From contig LR746270.1 in NCBI GenBank assembly GCA_902729315.2, positions 3,296,001 through 3,360,000 on the forward strand: a stretch of 64,000 nucleotides of DNA, written 5' to 3'. The translations under genes were made by a program, and so were the position numbers. Below the pieces are notes generated by a model. The model searched no databases and was not told the origin of the DNA. It saw only the letters and a list, made by a program, of their open reading frames with translations. The stretch is from Spirodela intermedia (taxonomy: Eukaryota; Streptophyta; Magnoliopsida; Alismatales; Araceae). This document shows positions 11,648 to 23,339 of the stretch, piece after piece. Positions within the stretch are counted from its first letter, which is position 1. The number at the start of each line of letters is the position of its first letter.

Positions 11648-12299
11648 CACCTTTGCTTGTCGGTGGAGGATTCCCCTCCTTCAGATCTAACAGAACCTCC
11701 AGCAACGAGAAGAAGAGGAAGTGACGTCAGCCGATTCCGGCATAGCTTTCTCTCTTTCTCTCTCTTTCTCCCTTCTCTATCCACTCGTTTCCGAAGCTTT
11801 TAGACCCAGAAAGAGAGAGAGACAGAGAGAGAGCTTGCTTCGCTCACTCTCTCACTCTCTCTCTCTCTCTCTCTCATCGAAATGGCAGCTAAATTCCCTC
11901 CAAATTCGCTTGGAATGAAATGAACCATCGTTGACTTCTGGAGAAGGGGACACGATAGGAGCGTCATTACACTCGTAGCTTTAAATTATTTCATCGCAAT
12001 ATTAAACTAAAAAATAAAAATCCCTGTACTATTATTATACACTATATCAGGTCTCTCAAACCTTTTCTTTTTTACAATTCCTCCGGCGGGGCTCATTCCG
12101 GGCCCGGGCCTCATCAAGCCCCAACCCAGCCTCTGGGCCAGATCCAAAGAAGAGAGAGAGAGAGAAAGAACCGGGCCGGGCTTGTAGGAAGATCTTATTG
12201 AGTGAAAAATATATATTTTCACGGTAAATGAAAAAATCCGGTACAGCGAGTGGCCTTCACTGGAGCTGTGAGCCGCAGCCGGCGGGCGAGGGCTTGACA
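11648..12299. promoter_or_regulatory. Divergent promoter between the WRKY gene and the small membrane protein gene
   Basis: About 650 bp between two outward-facing start codons. It contains CT/GA runs (about 11751-11880, 12147-12167) and a W-box (TTGACT at 11931). An in-frame upstream ATG for the plus gene lies at 12228. Confidence 0.6.
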
Positions 12300-14287
12300 A
12301 TGGAAGAGGAGCGGGATGGCCGCCTCCCGATTGGCGGCGACGGCGGCGGCGGCGGCGGGAGGGCGGCGCCGCCTCCCCGGGAGGAGTGGTCGCTAGAGGA
12401 TCATCCAAGGGGATGGGAGGTGGTGGTGATGGACAGAAGAGCCTTGCTCTACGAGGATGATTTCTCTGTTTTCCCTCCTAGCGATCATGAGGGCCTACTG
12501 GTGGAGCAAGCTCCCATGGCCGCGGCGGAGGGGAGGTCAGCGGTTGTTGCTTCCCCTCTGTCTTCTCCTCCCTCCCTCTCTTCTGCGGGGAACGGCGGAG
12601 AGTCGCGGTGGCCGGTTCGGTGTCACCTTCAGCGGAAGGGAGAAAGGTGGCCTCTCGTCGAATTGGCCCGGAGGGCGTTCGACTCCGGAATCGAGCGTCT
12701 CTGGTTCAAGCTTCCGCGACCGAGCGTGGGGGCGGTGCCGGCGGGGGTGAAAGGAGGGACGATCTGGTCGTTCACCGCCGTTGCTGGCCTGACAGCACTT
12801 CTCCTGTACAGTAATCACAGATACCGCCGGGAGAAGCTCCGGCTCCTTCTCCTCATCAAAGAGAAGGATCAGGTCTGTTCACTTTACATTCTTGCATCAT
12901 CAGTTCGTATGCATTTATTTTCCCCTAGTTGGACTGAACTGAACTCTTACTTACGGTAAACCACGCTGTCTTCTCCCACAAGGTACTGCGCGATCTTCTA
13001 AAAGTAGATGTTTATTACTTCATCTCCAGCTGGTTTTTCTGAAGGGGATTTGATCTATAGTTCACCTTGATTGATCTCTGATCCAGCTTCCGAGTTCTTA
13101 AACCTCTGTGCATTCAGTAGTAGAGACTGGCGAGCCGATTAAGTGATCATGGCGTCCAAACTCTTCTGAATGTAGATATTCTTCACACAACATTATTAAA
13201 TACATCACTGATTCGGATGAATTCGGATGTTTCTGCGTTCTGTTGATAAACCTTTAGGTGTACCATTCAATTTTATTTTCTTAATTTCCGAATGGGTATC
13301 ATGGGGAATCATAGTCCGTGCCTCTAATATCATTGAGGCCAGAGATTGCAAAGAATGGGACTTCCTGTGGAGCTTGGCAGCCAGAATCATTTGTTAGGAA
13401 GCTCGCGTATAATTCGCTAAGGGAATTATCCTTTAAACCAGAACGTGTTCTCCAGCCCATTTCTATGTGAGTTCAGTGATGCTATTTATCTGAAAGAACA
13501 GTCATCTTCTTCAGCTCATTTCTATCACTTGCATCTTTTGATCTTGCTTCTTTTTCTAGCATGTGACATCAGGAGTCTGATAATAAGCGCCTACTGCATA
13601 TGATCTCAGCAATTCTGGGTTTCCCTTGGAACAAACAGTCCTCTGAGTGCTTACCCATCTGTGCGAGCTAAATGTTCTGTGAATGAGGATGGCTCATTTC
13701 GCTCATCGGAAAAGGAAATTAATTATTCTAGTATGATTCCCAAGATATAGTTCTTTTCATTTAATTCAGAAAGGACGATTTATTTACCTGAAAATAATAT
13801 CTCGAGTAAATGGAGATGAAGTTGCCGAACTTATATGACTGTTTTTTTTTTCCCCTACATTTATCTACGGTGGTTTGAGATCCTCTCCCCTTTTTCTATT
13901 GCTGAACAAGGGATGGTAGGTGGGGAGGAGAAGAAGAAGAAGGGCAACAACTGAATTATACGAGGGATTAATAGAACCAGTAGAAGGATTTGTGCTAAAA
14001 TGAATTTGTTGCTCAAGAACACTGTCAAGAAGATCTTTCCATAATTGGTAGCTTTAGAGAATTCTATCACTTTGGCAATCTTTTCCACCCATTGAGCAAG
14101 GCTTTTGGTCAACTATTTCATGTCGTCTTGTTCTAATAAATTCCGTTCATGCATAGTACAGTCCTAGGTAAGCTGATGTGTGTTGATTATTCCCTTGCAG
14201 ACGATCACTTGGCTGTCCCAGCACATCGCCCAGATGAACGAGCTCATGGCAGCTCGTCTGATCGTTCCAGTCGCGAGGAGTGCTTGA
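12300..14287 (+). CDS. Small plant single-pass membrane protein, function unknown
   Basis: Two exons: 12300-12872 and 14201-14287, giving 219 residues. The N-terminal half is acidic and glycine-rich, with the motif GWEVVVMDRRALLYEDD then FSVFPPSDHEGL. A hydrophobic segment (about 154-172, TIWSFTAVAGLTALLLYSN) is followed by a basic stretch (HRYRREKLRLLLLIKEKD) and a short amphipathic tail, TITWLSQHIAQMNELMAARL. The shape is a tail-end membrane anchor with a cytosolic N-terminus. I believe it belongs to a plant-only family of uncharacterised transmembrane proteins (DUF6821-like), but that naming is tentative. An in-frame ATG 72 bp upstream (12228) would give 243 residues; 12300 has the more natural context. 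The exon 2 phase fits exactly. Confidence 0.78.
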
Positions 14288-14489
14288 ATGGCCGAGCACC
14301 TCTCCTTCTCCCTCCCCATTATTTCCCTTCTGAGAAAGGTATGGTGTATGCTTAGTTCTTCTCTGTTTGGCCGTGTGAATGCTCTCTTGCCCTGGGAAGA
14401 TTGGTACCGAAGGTCTTATATCTCTTCTCTTATTGGGCCACCATTCACAATCTTGGGCCCACCTTTCTAAAGGGTTTTGGGTCCCATTG

Positions 14490-14712
14490 TGCTCCGCCAC
14501 GTGGCCCCATTGTCGGCTCCTGTCCCATGTGGATTGGATCACATGGATATGTCGGCGGTGGCTGTTTCTCTCCTCAGTTTGATTTTGCTTGCTGAATGCC
14601 ACGTTTCAAAGTCACGTGGCCGTGCCCCATTTGTTGGCTACCCAACGTGCCTGCTATCCCATGTGGATTGGATTGAATAGATATTTTGGGTGTGGCTGCA
14701 GTGCCACGTGTA
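14490..14712. repeat. Imperfect tandem repeat with CACGTG and CCCATGTGGATTGGAT
   Basis: Two units, starting about 14498 and 14613, each run CACGTGGCC, CCCATT, GGCT, then CCCATGTGGATTGGAT at 14524 and about 14658. The second unit carries a small insertion. Confidence 0.65.
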
Positions 14713-14937
14713 CAATTGTCAAGCTCTCATGTGGCTGTTAAGCTAAGACCCAAGTTTCGAAATAATTGGGCCGTCGTCTGGCTTTCTCGGCCCACTGAAC
14801 CTCCCTTCATTTCAGTGGATTTTGGGCCGCAACCACCAGGTTCATTGATGACCGGCATGAGCCGGCCCATTTGCTCGACAAACGACACTTCAAACGGGAT
14901 TGTATTCATAATAATTATGAGAAATAGGAAAAAATGA

Positions 14938-15262
14938 ATATTTTCTGGTTTTGTTGAAACGTGTCCAACAATGAAGAGTCCCATAGCCGACAAGTGGCGA
15001 TTGGTGAAGTGGGTGTAACCGCCGGAGATTGTTAACGGGTCGGTAAGATCCGAACCGATAAACAATACACGGTTTTGTACAGTGAGAATATTATGACAAT
15101 AATTACGAAAAATAACGACTTTAATAAAAATATTCCTGCTTTTTTCTGAAACGTGTCTAACAATGAATGGGCCCATTAACCGACACGTGGCGATTGGCAA
15201 AGTGTGTAACCCGCCCGATATTGCTAACAGGTAAATGGGTAATATCCGAACCGATAAGGCTT
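14938..15262. repeat. Direct duplication of about 130 bp upstream of HOS15
   Basis: Copy 1 (about 14938-15064) and copy 2 (about 15130-15262) share, in order: GAAACGTGTC, AACAATGAA, CCGACA..GTGGCGATTGG, GTGTAAC, ATTG.TAAC and ATCCGAACCGATAA. Copy 2 has a CACGTG where copy 1 has CAAGTG. Confidence 0.85.
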
Positions 15263-15525
15263 TGGGCGTGAGAGAGTGGAGGGGGTGGAGAGAGAGGGTA
15301 AAGAGAGCGGCGTACTGGCGATCTGGTTTCCTCGCGGTGTCCATCCTCTCATCTTGAGTCGTTCGCCATCTGTCTCTCCCGCCTTCTCGGAGGGGGGGTT
15401 CTTGATCTCGGAGAGGTGGGGGAGGGAGGAGAATGAAACTCGGGCTTTTCTTCGACCCCATTTGCTCTCCCCGACGGCGTCTGTAGCACCGCCCAGGCCA
15501 TGGTCGATCGGAGGCGGGGTGTTCA

Positions 15526-18500
15526 ATGGAGCCGCAGTCGATCACTTCCAACGAGCTCAATTATATCGTCTTCCGATACTTGCAGGAGTCAGGTCCTTCA
15601 TCTCTTCCTGTCTCCATGCCGCTGTCTCTGTCTGTATGTCTGCCTGTCTCTATTGCGTATATTTGTTCTTGTTCTTTTTTTGGGTAGTAGTCTCCGTTTC
15701 TGATCTAGGGTTTCTGGGAGTTCGTCTAGTGACATGGCTTAAATGAGGGTATTATTTTTTCCCCCTTTTTTCACGATTCGCAGCGGTGAAGTCAATTCAC
15801 GTCTCCGCTAGATCCGTGCGTTTGTTAAATTTTCCTCGTTTTTCCGTGTTTGGAATACCACACAGGCTGATTTTGTATTCTGCATTTTCTCTCAAGTCAG
15901 TATTTTGCTGAAAATTTGAATTATAGGATAAATAGGCATTACCCTTTATTTTCTGAGAGGAGAACATGAGAAGAACGTTTGCTTTTGAAAGTGCGTGTGA
16001 GAAGATATTTCTTCCGTTTGCTTTAAATATATGCCATGTGTACACTTTTAGACATTTTTCTATGAGGGAGAGTTGTAGAAAAAATTATTGCTGGAAGTAA
16101 ATCAAGTCTGTCCTCCCCAACCCGGGGAATGACCAAGGGTTTTATAAACCGTCCATGTCTCATCCAGGGGCCCCACATTTAAAAGTTTATGAATGGGTAG
16201 TTTCTTGTCTTTTTCCCGTAAAACGATTGGAATTATTCACTTATAAATTTTAAAAATACAAAAAACTACTGGGTTGCTTTAAGAGGGTTACGCTTCAGTT
16301 TAACTGAAGATTTTATACATTCATTTTCTGTTCCCAAATCCTAACTCAGAGAACAGTTGCCGGTGGGAATACCATGAATCTTGGGCATTGTTCATCTACA
16401 GTTTCTGGAAGCTCCCCCAATGTTTCTTCCTGCATTTGCATAATCTAATGCTAATTCTGCATGCGTGTTTCAAATCTAATCTGATAAATATGGTTGGGTA
16501 ACACAAGAAAGATTCTTGACTGAAAATAGTGAATGTGAGCTCATTCTTTTGAAGGTAAATTTTAACCTCTCGGCACTTGTAATTTCTTAGCTGGATGTGT
16601 AGATGACCATAGAACTGGAATATTGGCTTGCACAATGATAGTTATCTTAATTTTTTTTTGCCAACTTTCATTGCAAAAATTCCAACTTTTATATTTCATA
16701 TTTCTCTTTGGACCCTACTATATGTTATGTTATGGCAACTAATGCAACGAACGCATGTATGGCTCTTAATATAGGTCTTCACTAAGAAATCCAAGCGACA
16801 CCGAGACTCTCTTTTTCTTATGGCTGGTATTAATATTGCTTTCAGGCTTCACACATTCAGCATTTGCTTTAGGATATGAGTCAGGGATTAACAAACTGCC
16901 TACTGATGGAGAGTTGATCCCACATGGTGCTCTTGTTACTTTTGTCCAGAAAGGTCTTCGTTACATAGAGTTGGAAGCAAATTTGGGTGCTGTAAGTTCA
17001 TCTGGTTTTGAAAATACAATTCAATAGTTTTTACACTGCAATGACTTTCAATCCTTTTTTTTTAAAGCAATTATCATATGTGCTAGTTTATTTATTTTTT
17101 TCTCAGCTATTTGTTTCTTTTTTTTTCAGAATGATCCAGATGGAGATGCTGATTTTTCTTTTTTGCAACCTTCGGACCTTATTACAAAGGGCGTTAATGA
17201 ATTGCGAGACATCATAAAAGAGAGGAAGGCAAATTTTCAAAATGAGCGGAAGAATGACAAAGAGAAAGCTAAGGATCGAGAATATGGGAATGAAAGAGAT
17301 AGAGAAGCACCTGAGAAAGAAAAGGAAAACGGAAAAGAGAAGGGTAAAGAAAAAATAGAAACGAATAAAGAACAGGAGACGGATAAGCAAGAAGAGCGTA
17401 CACATAAGGAATTGCCTAGAGATCGTGAGGATAAAATAAAAAACAGATCTGAAGATGGAGTCTCTAGAGGTGGGGAAAAATGTTGTTTTGGTTTTGTTCT
17501 CTACAATGCAACAATTTCAAGTTTTTTTTCCATTTTTGCGTCTATGTGAGTTATGTGGTCATCAGCGATTAAATTAAATGCGATTCGGTGGGTTAGGCCA
17601 CGGGTAATTCAGTTTAGAGTTTCTTGAAAACATGACGAGGAGAGAGAGAGGATGAGTGTCTTTGCAGATGCATCACTTGGCGTATGTTATGTGCCTGCAT
17701 TTCCAATGCAGTTTCCTAAATTACGTTTTTATATTTGTGCTGATGAAGAGTCAATGAGAAATACTGATTTGTTCCTTTTCCCTGTTTGCACTTTTTCCTC
17801 AAGTTGTGGTTTATCTATTTTTTTTGCACTTTCTTTATCTGAATTATAGTGAGACGTATTATTACTCAATCAGGAAACGTATTGAAGTATTGGTATGATA
17901 TGTTTTCTAAGTTATTAATTAGATTAGTTGTTAGGATGATATGAATTTTTTTGGAGGTGCCATTTATTTACTCAAAGCAGATGTACTGAAATATATGCAC
18001 AGCACGTTTGCCAAGCGTTATTATTTTTTATTTCTTATCTATTTAAGTATATTTAACTTTGGGGGGATGTTTTTGGTGATACATTCTCACTTTGTGAAAA
18101 TTTATGAATTATTCCCTTCCAGAATTTTCAACTTTTTGCGAAGTGTTTCACGGATGATCCATTTAATTGCTAAAAGGCATTTATCCTCCTATCAAGATCA
18201 CAAAAGCTAGGCAATTAGACTCAGGATGGAAGGCTGCCAACCACATTAGCTGGTCCAAAGGGAGAAATGTCTTGAGTTCGGAAAGTCAAACATTTTTTCA
18301 ACAATTTAGAGATGCATACCCATCCATATAGATATTTGTGTATTCGGGAAATAAATTAAAAGTTCTTAAAGACTTCTTAACATAGAAGACTACACCCCCT
18401 TTTAACGACTTTTAAACTCCCACCTTCTCTTCTTCATCAAACCTCATTGTTGTCAAGGAAATCCCAGCCTTTTCAACAATGTGGATATCAGCCAGAGTAG

Positions 18501-19855
18501 GCTGGTACTAATTTGCTTTAGACATCTAATAACGGTATCAGTCTTAGTAAATGATAGAAAAATGATATTACTATTCTTGTACTCAATCTAGCTTAAAAGA
18601 TCCTTATGTTGATGATGTTAAAAATGTGTTCGAGTTACAGATTGTTTTTTCCCCCAAATAAATGATACTTAACTGTAATTTTTAACCCGTACACTAGCTG
18701 ACAGCTTTCCAACTTGTTGACTTTTTCCTTTTGTTTGAGATCCCAATGCATGCCCTCTTCATGTGATGGAGAAGGTGAAGATTTGTGGGAAATATGCATA
18801 GAATATCTTCAGTTCTCATATTAAAAAAATTGCGCTTTGTATCTTGTTGAAATAGAATGGCTTCTTTCTCTTTCTTTTTTCCCAGTTATTGGCCCTGTGA
18901 ACAACAGTCGTTCTCAGACGTTTGAACTGCCACATATTGGTATGAAGGTGTTGGCTTATGGTCTCTACCCTGTTGCTCCTAATAGTAATATTGGCAGTTT
19001 TGTAGAGCTAACTGATGCATTTCCACCTTCTTCTTTATTTTCTTTTGTGGCTGTTTTATTACGTCACGCTTTCAATTCTTGTTCTTACCGTTCCATTTAC
19101 TCTTTTTCCTCAATTTAAACATTGACATAATCTTTATTTTATAAGAAGACAAGAGTTATCCCATATTATTATTATTATTTTGATAGGCCCGGATTCAATG
19201 GAAATCTGTACCAATGCTGTACCTTCGTGTACTGAAGTTCCAAGCTCTGATGTGACCATTTTGGAAGGGCACACATCAGAGGTCAGAAAATTTCACATAT
19301 TCCTATGATCAAATATTTTTAAAAAATGCCATTTTTTGAATTATTCTTTAAATTATTTCTCATGTTTTCCATATATAGGTTTTCTCATGTGCATGGAGCC
19401 CAATAGGTTCTTTTCTGGCTTCCGGGTGGGTATATCTCTGCGGCCTTAGCACGGTGAAAGACACCTATTTTTGGTCTCCTTGGTCTCTTTCTGGGTCTTT
19501 TGGTACACGACATTGCAGTTCTTAGATCTGGCTGTGCTTTTGACTTTCACTTTATTTGGTATCTTCTCTCACTGCAATCATTTTTTTGACTCGTTACATT
19601 ACATGCTTCCTTCTTGTGTACATAATCTTTCCTACTCATTATAATTCTCAAGCCATTTATTGCCACAAGGCACGAATCCTTGCTAACGTTCTCAGTCCAA
19701 GTTCCCCTTCTGCCTTCCTCCCTCCCTGTTTATGCGAAGCATTTATTCATTTAGGGAAAAATATGAAACACCAGAACTTGGTTTTTTTTTTTCTTGGGTT
19801 TTCATCCCTGACAAATAGTCGAGTAATGAATTAAACCCTTCTCTTATATATATAT

Positions 19856-19891
<36 letters not shown>

Positions 19892-22441
19892 CTTTTTAAG
19901 TGTGGACTTCTCATACCCAGTTTATGCGAAGCATTTATTCATTTAGGGAAAATAAAACACCAGAATTTTGTTTTTCTTTTTTGGGGTTTTCGTCCCTGAC
20001 AAATAGTCGATTAATATATTAAACCCTTGTTTTTTATTTTTTTTATTTTTTTAATGTGTGCTTATCTCATGCCCCCTTTCTGTGGGCTCTTTCCTGCATC
20101 GTGGAGGGTTAAGTGGGTTCTGGAGGAGTTTTTTTTTTTTTTTTTTTAAATAACTAAAAAACCGAGGAAAAAGTGGGTACTTGTCTGAATGGGAGATGCT
20201 TTTCGTCCATGATCTTTCTCCCTCCGTTGTACTCTTTGTGCCAAACAGGTCCGGAGATTCAACGGCTCGGATCTGGACCATCCCACCCGGGCACTGTGGT
20301 TCGGCTTCAAGGAACGGACCAACTTTCAACTCGGTGGTCCTGAAACACTTCAAGGGTAGAACTAACGAGAAAAGCAAAGACGTTACTACCCTCGATTGGA
20401 ATGTGAGTTGTGATGCCCTTTTTTTTAATTATTAATACTATTATTTTCCCTTTTTATAGTGTTAATGGGGAATTATTCACCCGTTGATGCCATCTTTTGA
20501 TGCCTTTCAGTACGATGGGACGCTACTCGCCACGGGTTCATACGACGGCAATGCCAGAATCTGGAGCAGAGAAGGTGGGGGGGTTCCTTCTTATCAGCTG
20601 GTCAACGCACGAAGACTTTTAAGTTATATGATAGATTAGGAAGGTCTTTCTTTTCTCCGTTAGTCAGATGCTTGCTTTCCACTGGCCACCACAGTTGACC
20701 GACCCTCTTCTTCTGACCAGGGGAATTGAAGGGCACTCTGACCAGGCACAAGGGACCGATATTCTCCCTGAAATGGAACAGGAAGGGCGACTGCCTGGTG
20801 AGCGGGAGCGTCGACAAGACGGCCATCGTGTGGGACGTGAGGAGCGGGGAGCCCAAGCAGCAGTTTGATTTCCACTCCGGTCAAACTCTCCCTCCCCCCC
20901 CCGCCCCCCTCTTTCCATTTACGACCTCAGGTGCGCCACATCAGCAGGATGGTTGACTCTGTGTGTGTGTGTGTGTGTTTGTGTGGGACCCACTCTTCTT
21001 CCTCTTCAGCCCCAACGCTTGACGTGGACTGGAGGAACAACGTCTCCTTTGCTTCGTGCTCGACGGATAATATGATCTACTACTGCAAGATCGGAGAAAC
21101 TCGTCCCCTCAAGGCCTTCTCCGGGCACCAGGTTTTAATTCTTCTGAAATTATTATTATTATTATTAAATTTTCAATTTTTAAATAATGTGCGTGTATTT
21201 TTTATAATATTGACTTTATTTCCAGGGTGAGGTCAATGCCATCAAGTGGGATCCCACGGGTTGTCTGTTGGCGTCGTGCTCTGACGACATGACTGCCAAG
21301 GTGATCTTCTATGGGAGGGTCCGGAGATCGTTTCCCGAATTTTCCGGAAGAGTTTGGGAAAATAGGAAGATTGTTCACCACGTTAATTGATCAATTTTTA
21401 TTTTATTTTATTTTCAGATTTGGAGTACGAAGCAGGACAAGTATGTTTACGATCTCAAGGACCACCAGAAGGTTTGGCGTTTCTGTCCTCAAGGCCGGTC
21501 AAAGGTCCCTAGATCGATTCATCTGTTGGATTATTCTAGAACCAGTTTTTTCGACGCACTTCCCTTTTGTAGGAGATTTACACTATAAGGTGGAGCCCTA
21601 CTGGCCCCGGCACCAGCAATCCCAATCAGCAGCTGATGCTGGCGAGGTATGCCGATTAACAACCCTCATTCTCCAATCAGTTCCTCGTGTTCGTCGATCA
21701 CCTCTGTGTCCTCCGTCAACGATTTGGTCAAATATTTGACGAAATCGTGATCAGGATTAGCAGTAACTTGGATGAACACTTACTTCCTGACCATTTTTTA
21801 ATTTATTCTCATTAGCCTAGGTTGGAACAAGTTGTGATCGAGATTACTTGAAGATCTGGTGTGAACTTCCTCTACTGATCCTGAGGATGGATGATTCAAC
21901 ACCTCTAATTTTATTTTATTTTAGGATTTTTTTTTGCGTGTGTTGGATAGTCAATTTTTTTTCTTCTCATAAAAAATAAAATCGGTACCTTTTTTTTGTA
22001 GTAGCATTCATCTGATTAATCTTGTCATCGCGTTTCCGATCATCCAGCGCCTCCTTCGACTCGACTGTAAAGCTGTGGGACGTGGACGTCGGGAAGCTCC
22101 TCTGCACCTTGAGCGGCCACAGGTACGATGGATGGATCAACCGATTCTCCCTCTCTCTGTCGTCTTCGTATTGGAGGAGAGGTCTTCTCGATCTGAACGA
22201 TTCTCTTGCGGGCGGCAGCGCGGCGGTGTACTCCATCTCCTTCAGCCCGAACGGCGAGTTCCTGGCCAGCGGCTCGGTCGACCAGAGCCTCCACGTCTGG
22301 TCGCTCAAGGAGGAGCGGATCGTGCGGACCTTCAGCGCCGGCGCCGGCGGGATCTTCGAGGTCTGCTGGAACCGCGACGGCGACAAGATCGCCGCCTCCT
22401 TCGCCAACAGCACCGTCTGCGTCCTCGACTTCCGGCTCTGA
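15526..22441 (+). CDS. HOS15: HOS15/TBL1-type LisH and WD40 repeat corepressor
   Basis: Fourteen exons: 15526-15592, 16846-16991, 17130-17469, 19187-19281, 19379-19425, 20249-20402, 20511-20574, 20721-20879, 21010-21131, 21226-21300, 21418-21471, 21573-21646, 22048-22122, 22219-22441, giving 564 residues. An N-terminal LisH motif ([20 protein letters not shown]) is followed by a Lys/Glu/Arg-rich stretch and then WD40 blades from about residue 215 to the C-terminus, e.g. [51 protein letters not shown]15 is known as a nuclear WD40 protein that works with histone deacetylases and CUL4-DDB1 in cold, ABA and other stress responses. All phases agree. The charged linker seems shorter than in Arabidopsis (613 residues); a possible extra 75-nt exon at 18886-18960 keeps frame. 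Its strong CACGTG-rich upstream region fits a stress-linked gene. Confidence 0.93.
18886..18960 (+). other. Possible cassette exon of HOS15
   Basis: A 75-nt stop-free segment flanked by a strong acceptor (pyrimidine tract then CCCAG) and GTCTCT as donor would insert 25 residues (starting [19 protein letters not shown]) between the charged linker and the first WD blade without breaking phase. I do not recognise these residues as part of the family, and exon 3 joins exon 4 perfectly without it. Confidence 0.25.
19729..20070. repeat. Direct duplication in HOS15 intron 5, with (TA)n between
   Basis: Both copies (about 19729-19919 and 19920-20070) begin TTTATGCGAAGCATTTATTC and share TTTAGGGAAAA, ACACCAGAA and CCCTGACAAATAGTCGA in order. 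A (TA)n run at 19847-19890 sits inside copy 1. Confidence 0.9.
22123..22218 (+). other. Stop-free 96-nt intron of HOS15
   Basis: Intron 13 (GTACGA to GGCAG) is 96 nt, divisible by three, and open in the coding frame, so retaining it would add 32 residues (beginning [15 protein letters not shown]) between the last WD blades instead of causing a stop. Confidence 0.7.
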
Positions 22442-22616
22442 AACCTCCACCCTCCCCCCGCCGATCCCTTCCTCCTCAGATCTGTCCTCTCGCCGGCGAT
22501 GCCTTCCTTCGCCTGCGGGGTAGGTCCCTTCCGGCTTCGTTTGTCTCTCATTGTTAGGAAGGGGAACACTTACATCGCTTGCTTACTCACTATCACTCTG
22601 TTCTTCCTGTCGATTC

Positions 22617-22657
<41 letters not shown>

Positions 22658-23339
22658 AGCAGAATGAATAATGAAAATATATATTATGGAAAAGAAAATT
22701 GCGGGGAAAATAATAAAGGTGAGGATAATATCCAGAGGAAGTGTGGGCATATAAATGCGGCTAGATTTTCAAGGGTGCTGCAATAGTCGGATATTCGGAT
22801 ATTCTCCTTCAGGCCGAGATTGGGCCACGTGGACTAGTTCTATTGGGCCTCTTGTTCTGATTGTAAGCTCGTGCGGGAGGGGGAGAGGAATGCCACGTAG
22901 GCGATCATGGAACCCCAAGGCGGCGCAGTGCCGTGCCCTCTGACATTACTGAGATTTGGTATTTTAGGAAAATGTATTAATTTAAATTTAAGTCGTGTTA
23001 ACAATAAGACGGCGATTGACGGAGACGGGATCGGAACGAGTATCCCCCGTGAATCTTCCCTCTCTCTCTCTCTCTCTCTCTCTCTGTATAATTAACAGTA
23101 ACGAGTTCCAGATGTACTGATCTGCTCTCATTTCACTACCCTGCGTCGTGTTTGATCTGAAGCTAGGGTTTCTTTGTTGCCTCTGTCTGCCTCTGCGAGA
23201 TCTCCCGGTCTTTCATCTTGCTACGGTGCGGTGCATGGTGGGATCTCTTTTGTTGAGAATTACGGTGTCTGAGGAGGGAAGGACAGCGGCAAGGGAGATC
23301 TTCTGAGGGGAAGGGAGGGGGGAATTGGGACCGGCGAGG
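22442..23339. other. Intergenic region HOS15 to GMPPA-like gene
   Basis: Holds the HOS15 3' UTR, a (CT)n run at about 22618-22655, a CACGTG G-box at about 22826 with adjacent TGGGCC, a second (CT)n run at about 23060-23084, and the leader of the next gene. No gene seen. Confidence 0.65.

Larger units (their letters stand above)
14288..15525. promoter_or_regulatory. HOS15 upstream region with G-box cluster and duplications
   Basis: Four perfect CACGTG G-boxes (14498, 14613, 14705, 15184) and several ACGTGTC words lie in about 700 bp. Two sets of duplicated sequence (entries below) account for much of the region. CACGTG and ACGTGTC are established binding words for bZIP/ABF and bHLH factors. 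No gene is seen here; the 5' leader of HOS15 begins somewhere after about 15260. Confidence 0.6.

Noticed and set aside
14727-15560. 277-codon minus-strand frame upstream of HOS15
   Set aside because: It spans two duplicated promoter segments and so repeats itself; no recognised protein.
22022-22441. Single continuous open frame at the end of HOS15
   Set aside because: It is two WD40 exons plus a stop-free intron; the family alignment requires splicing at 22123-22218.
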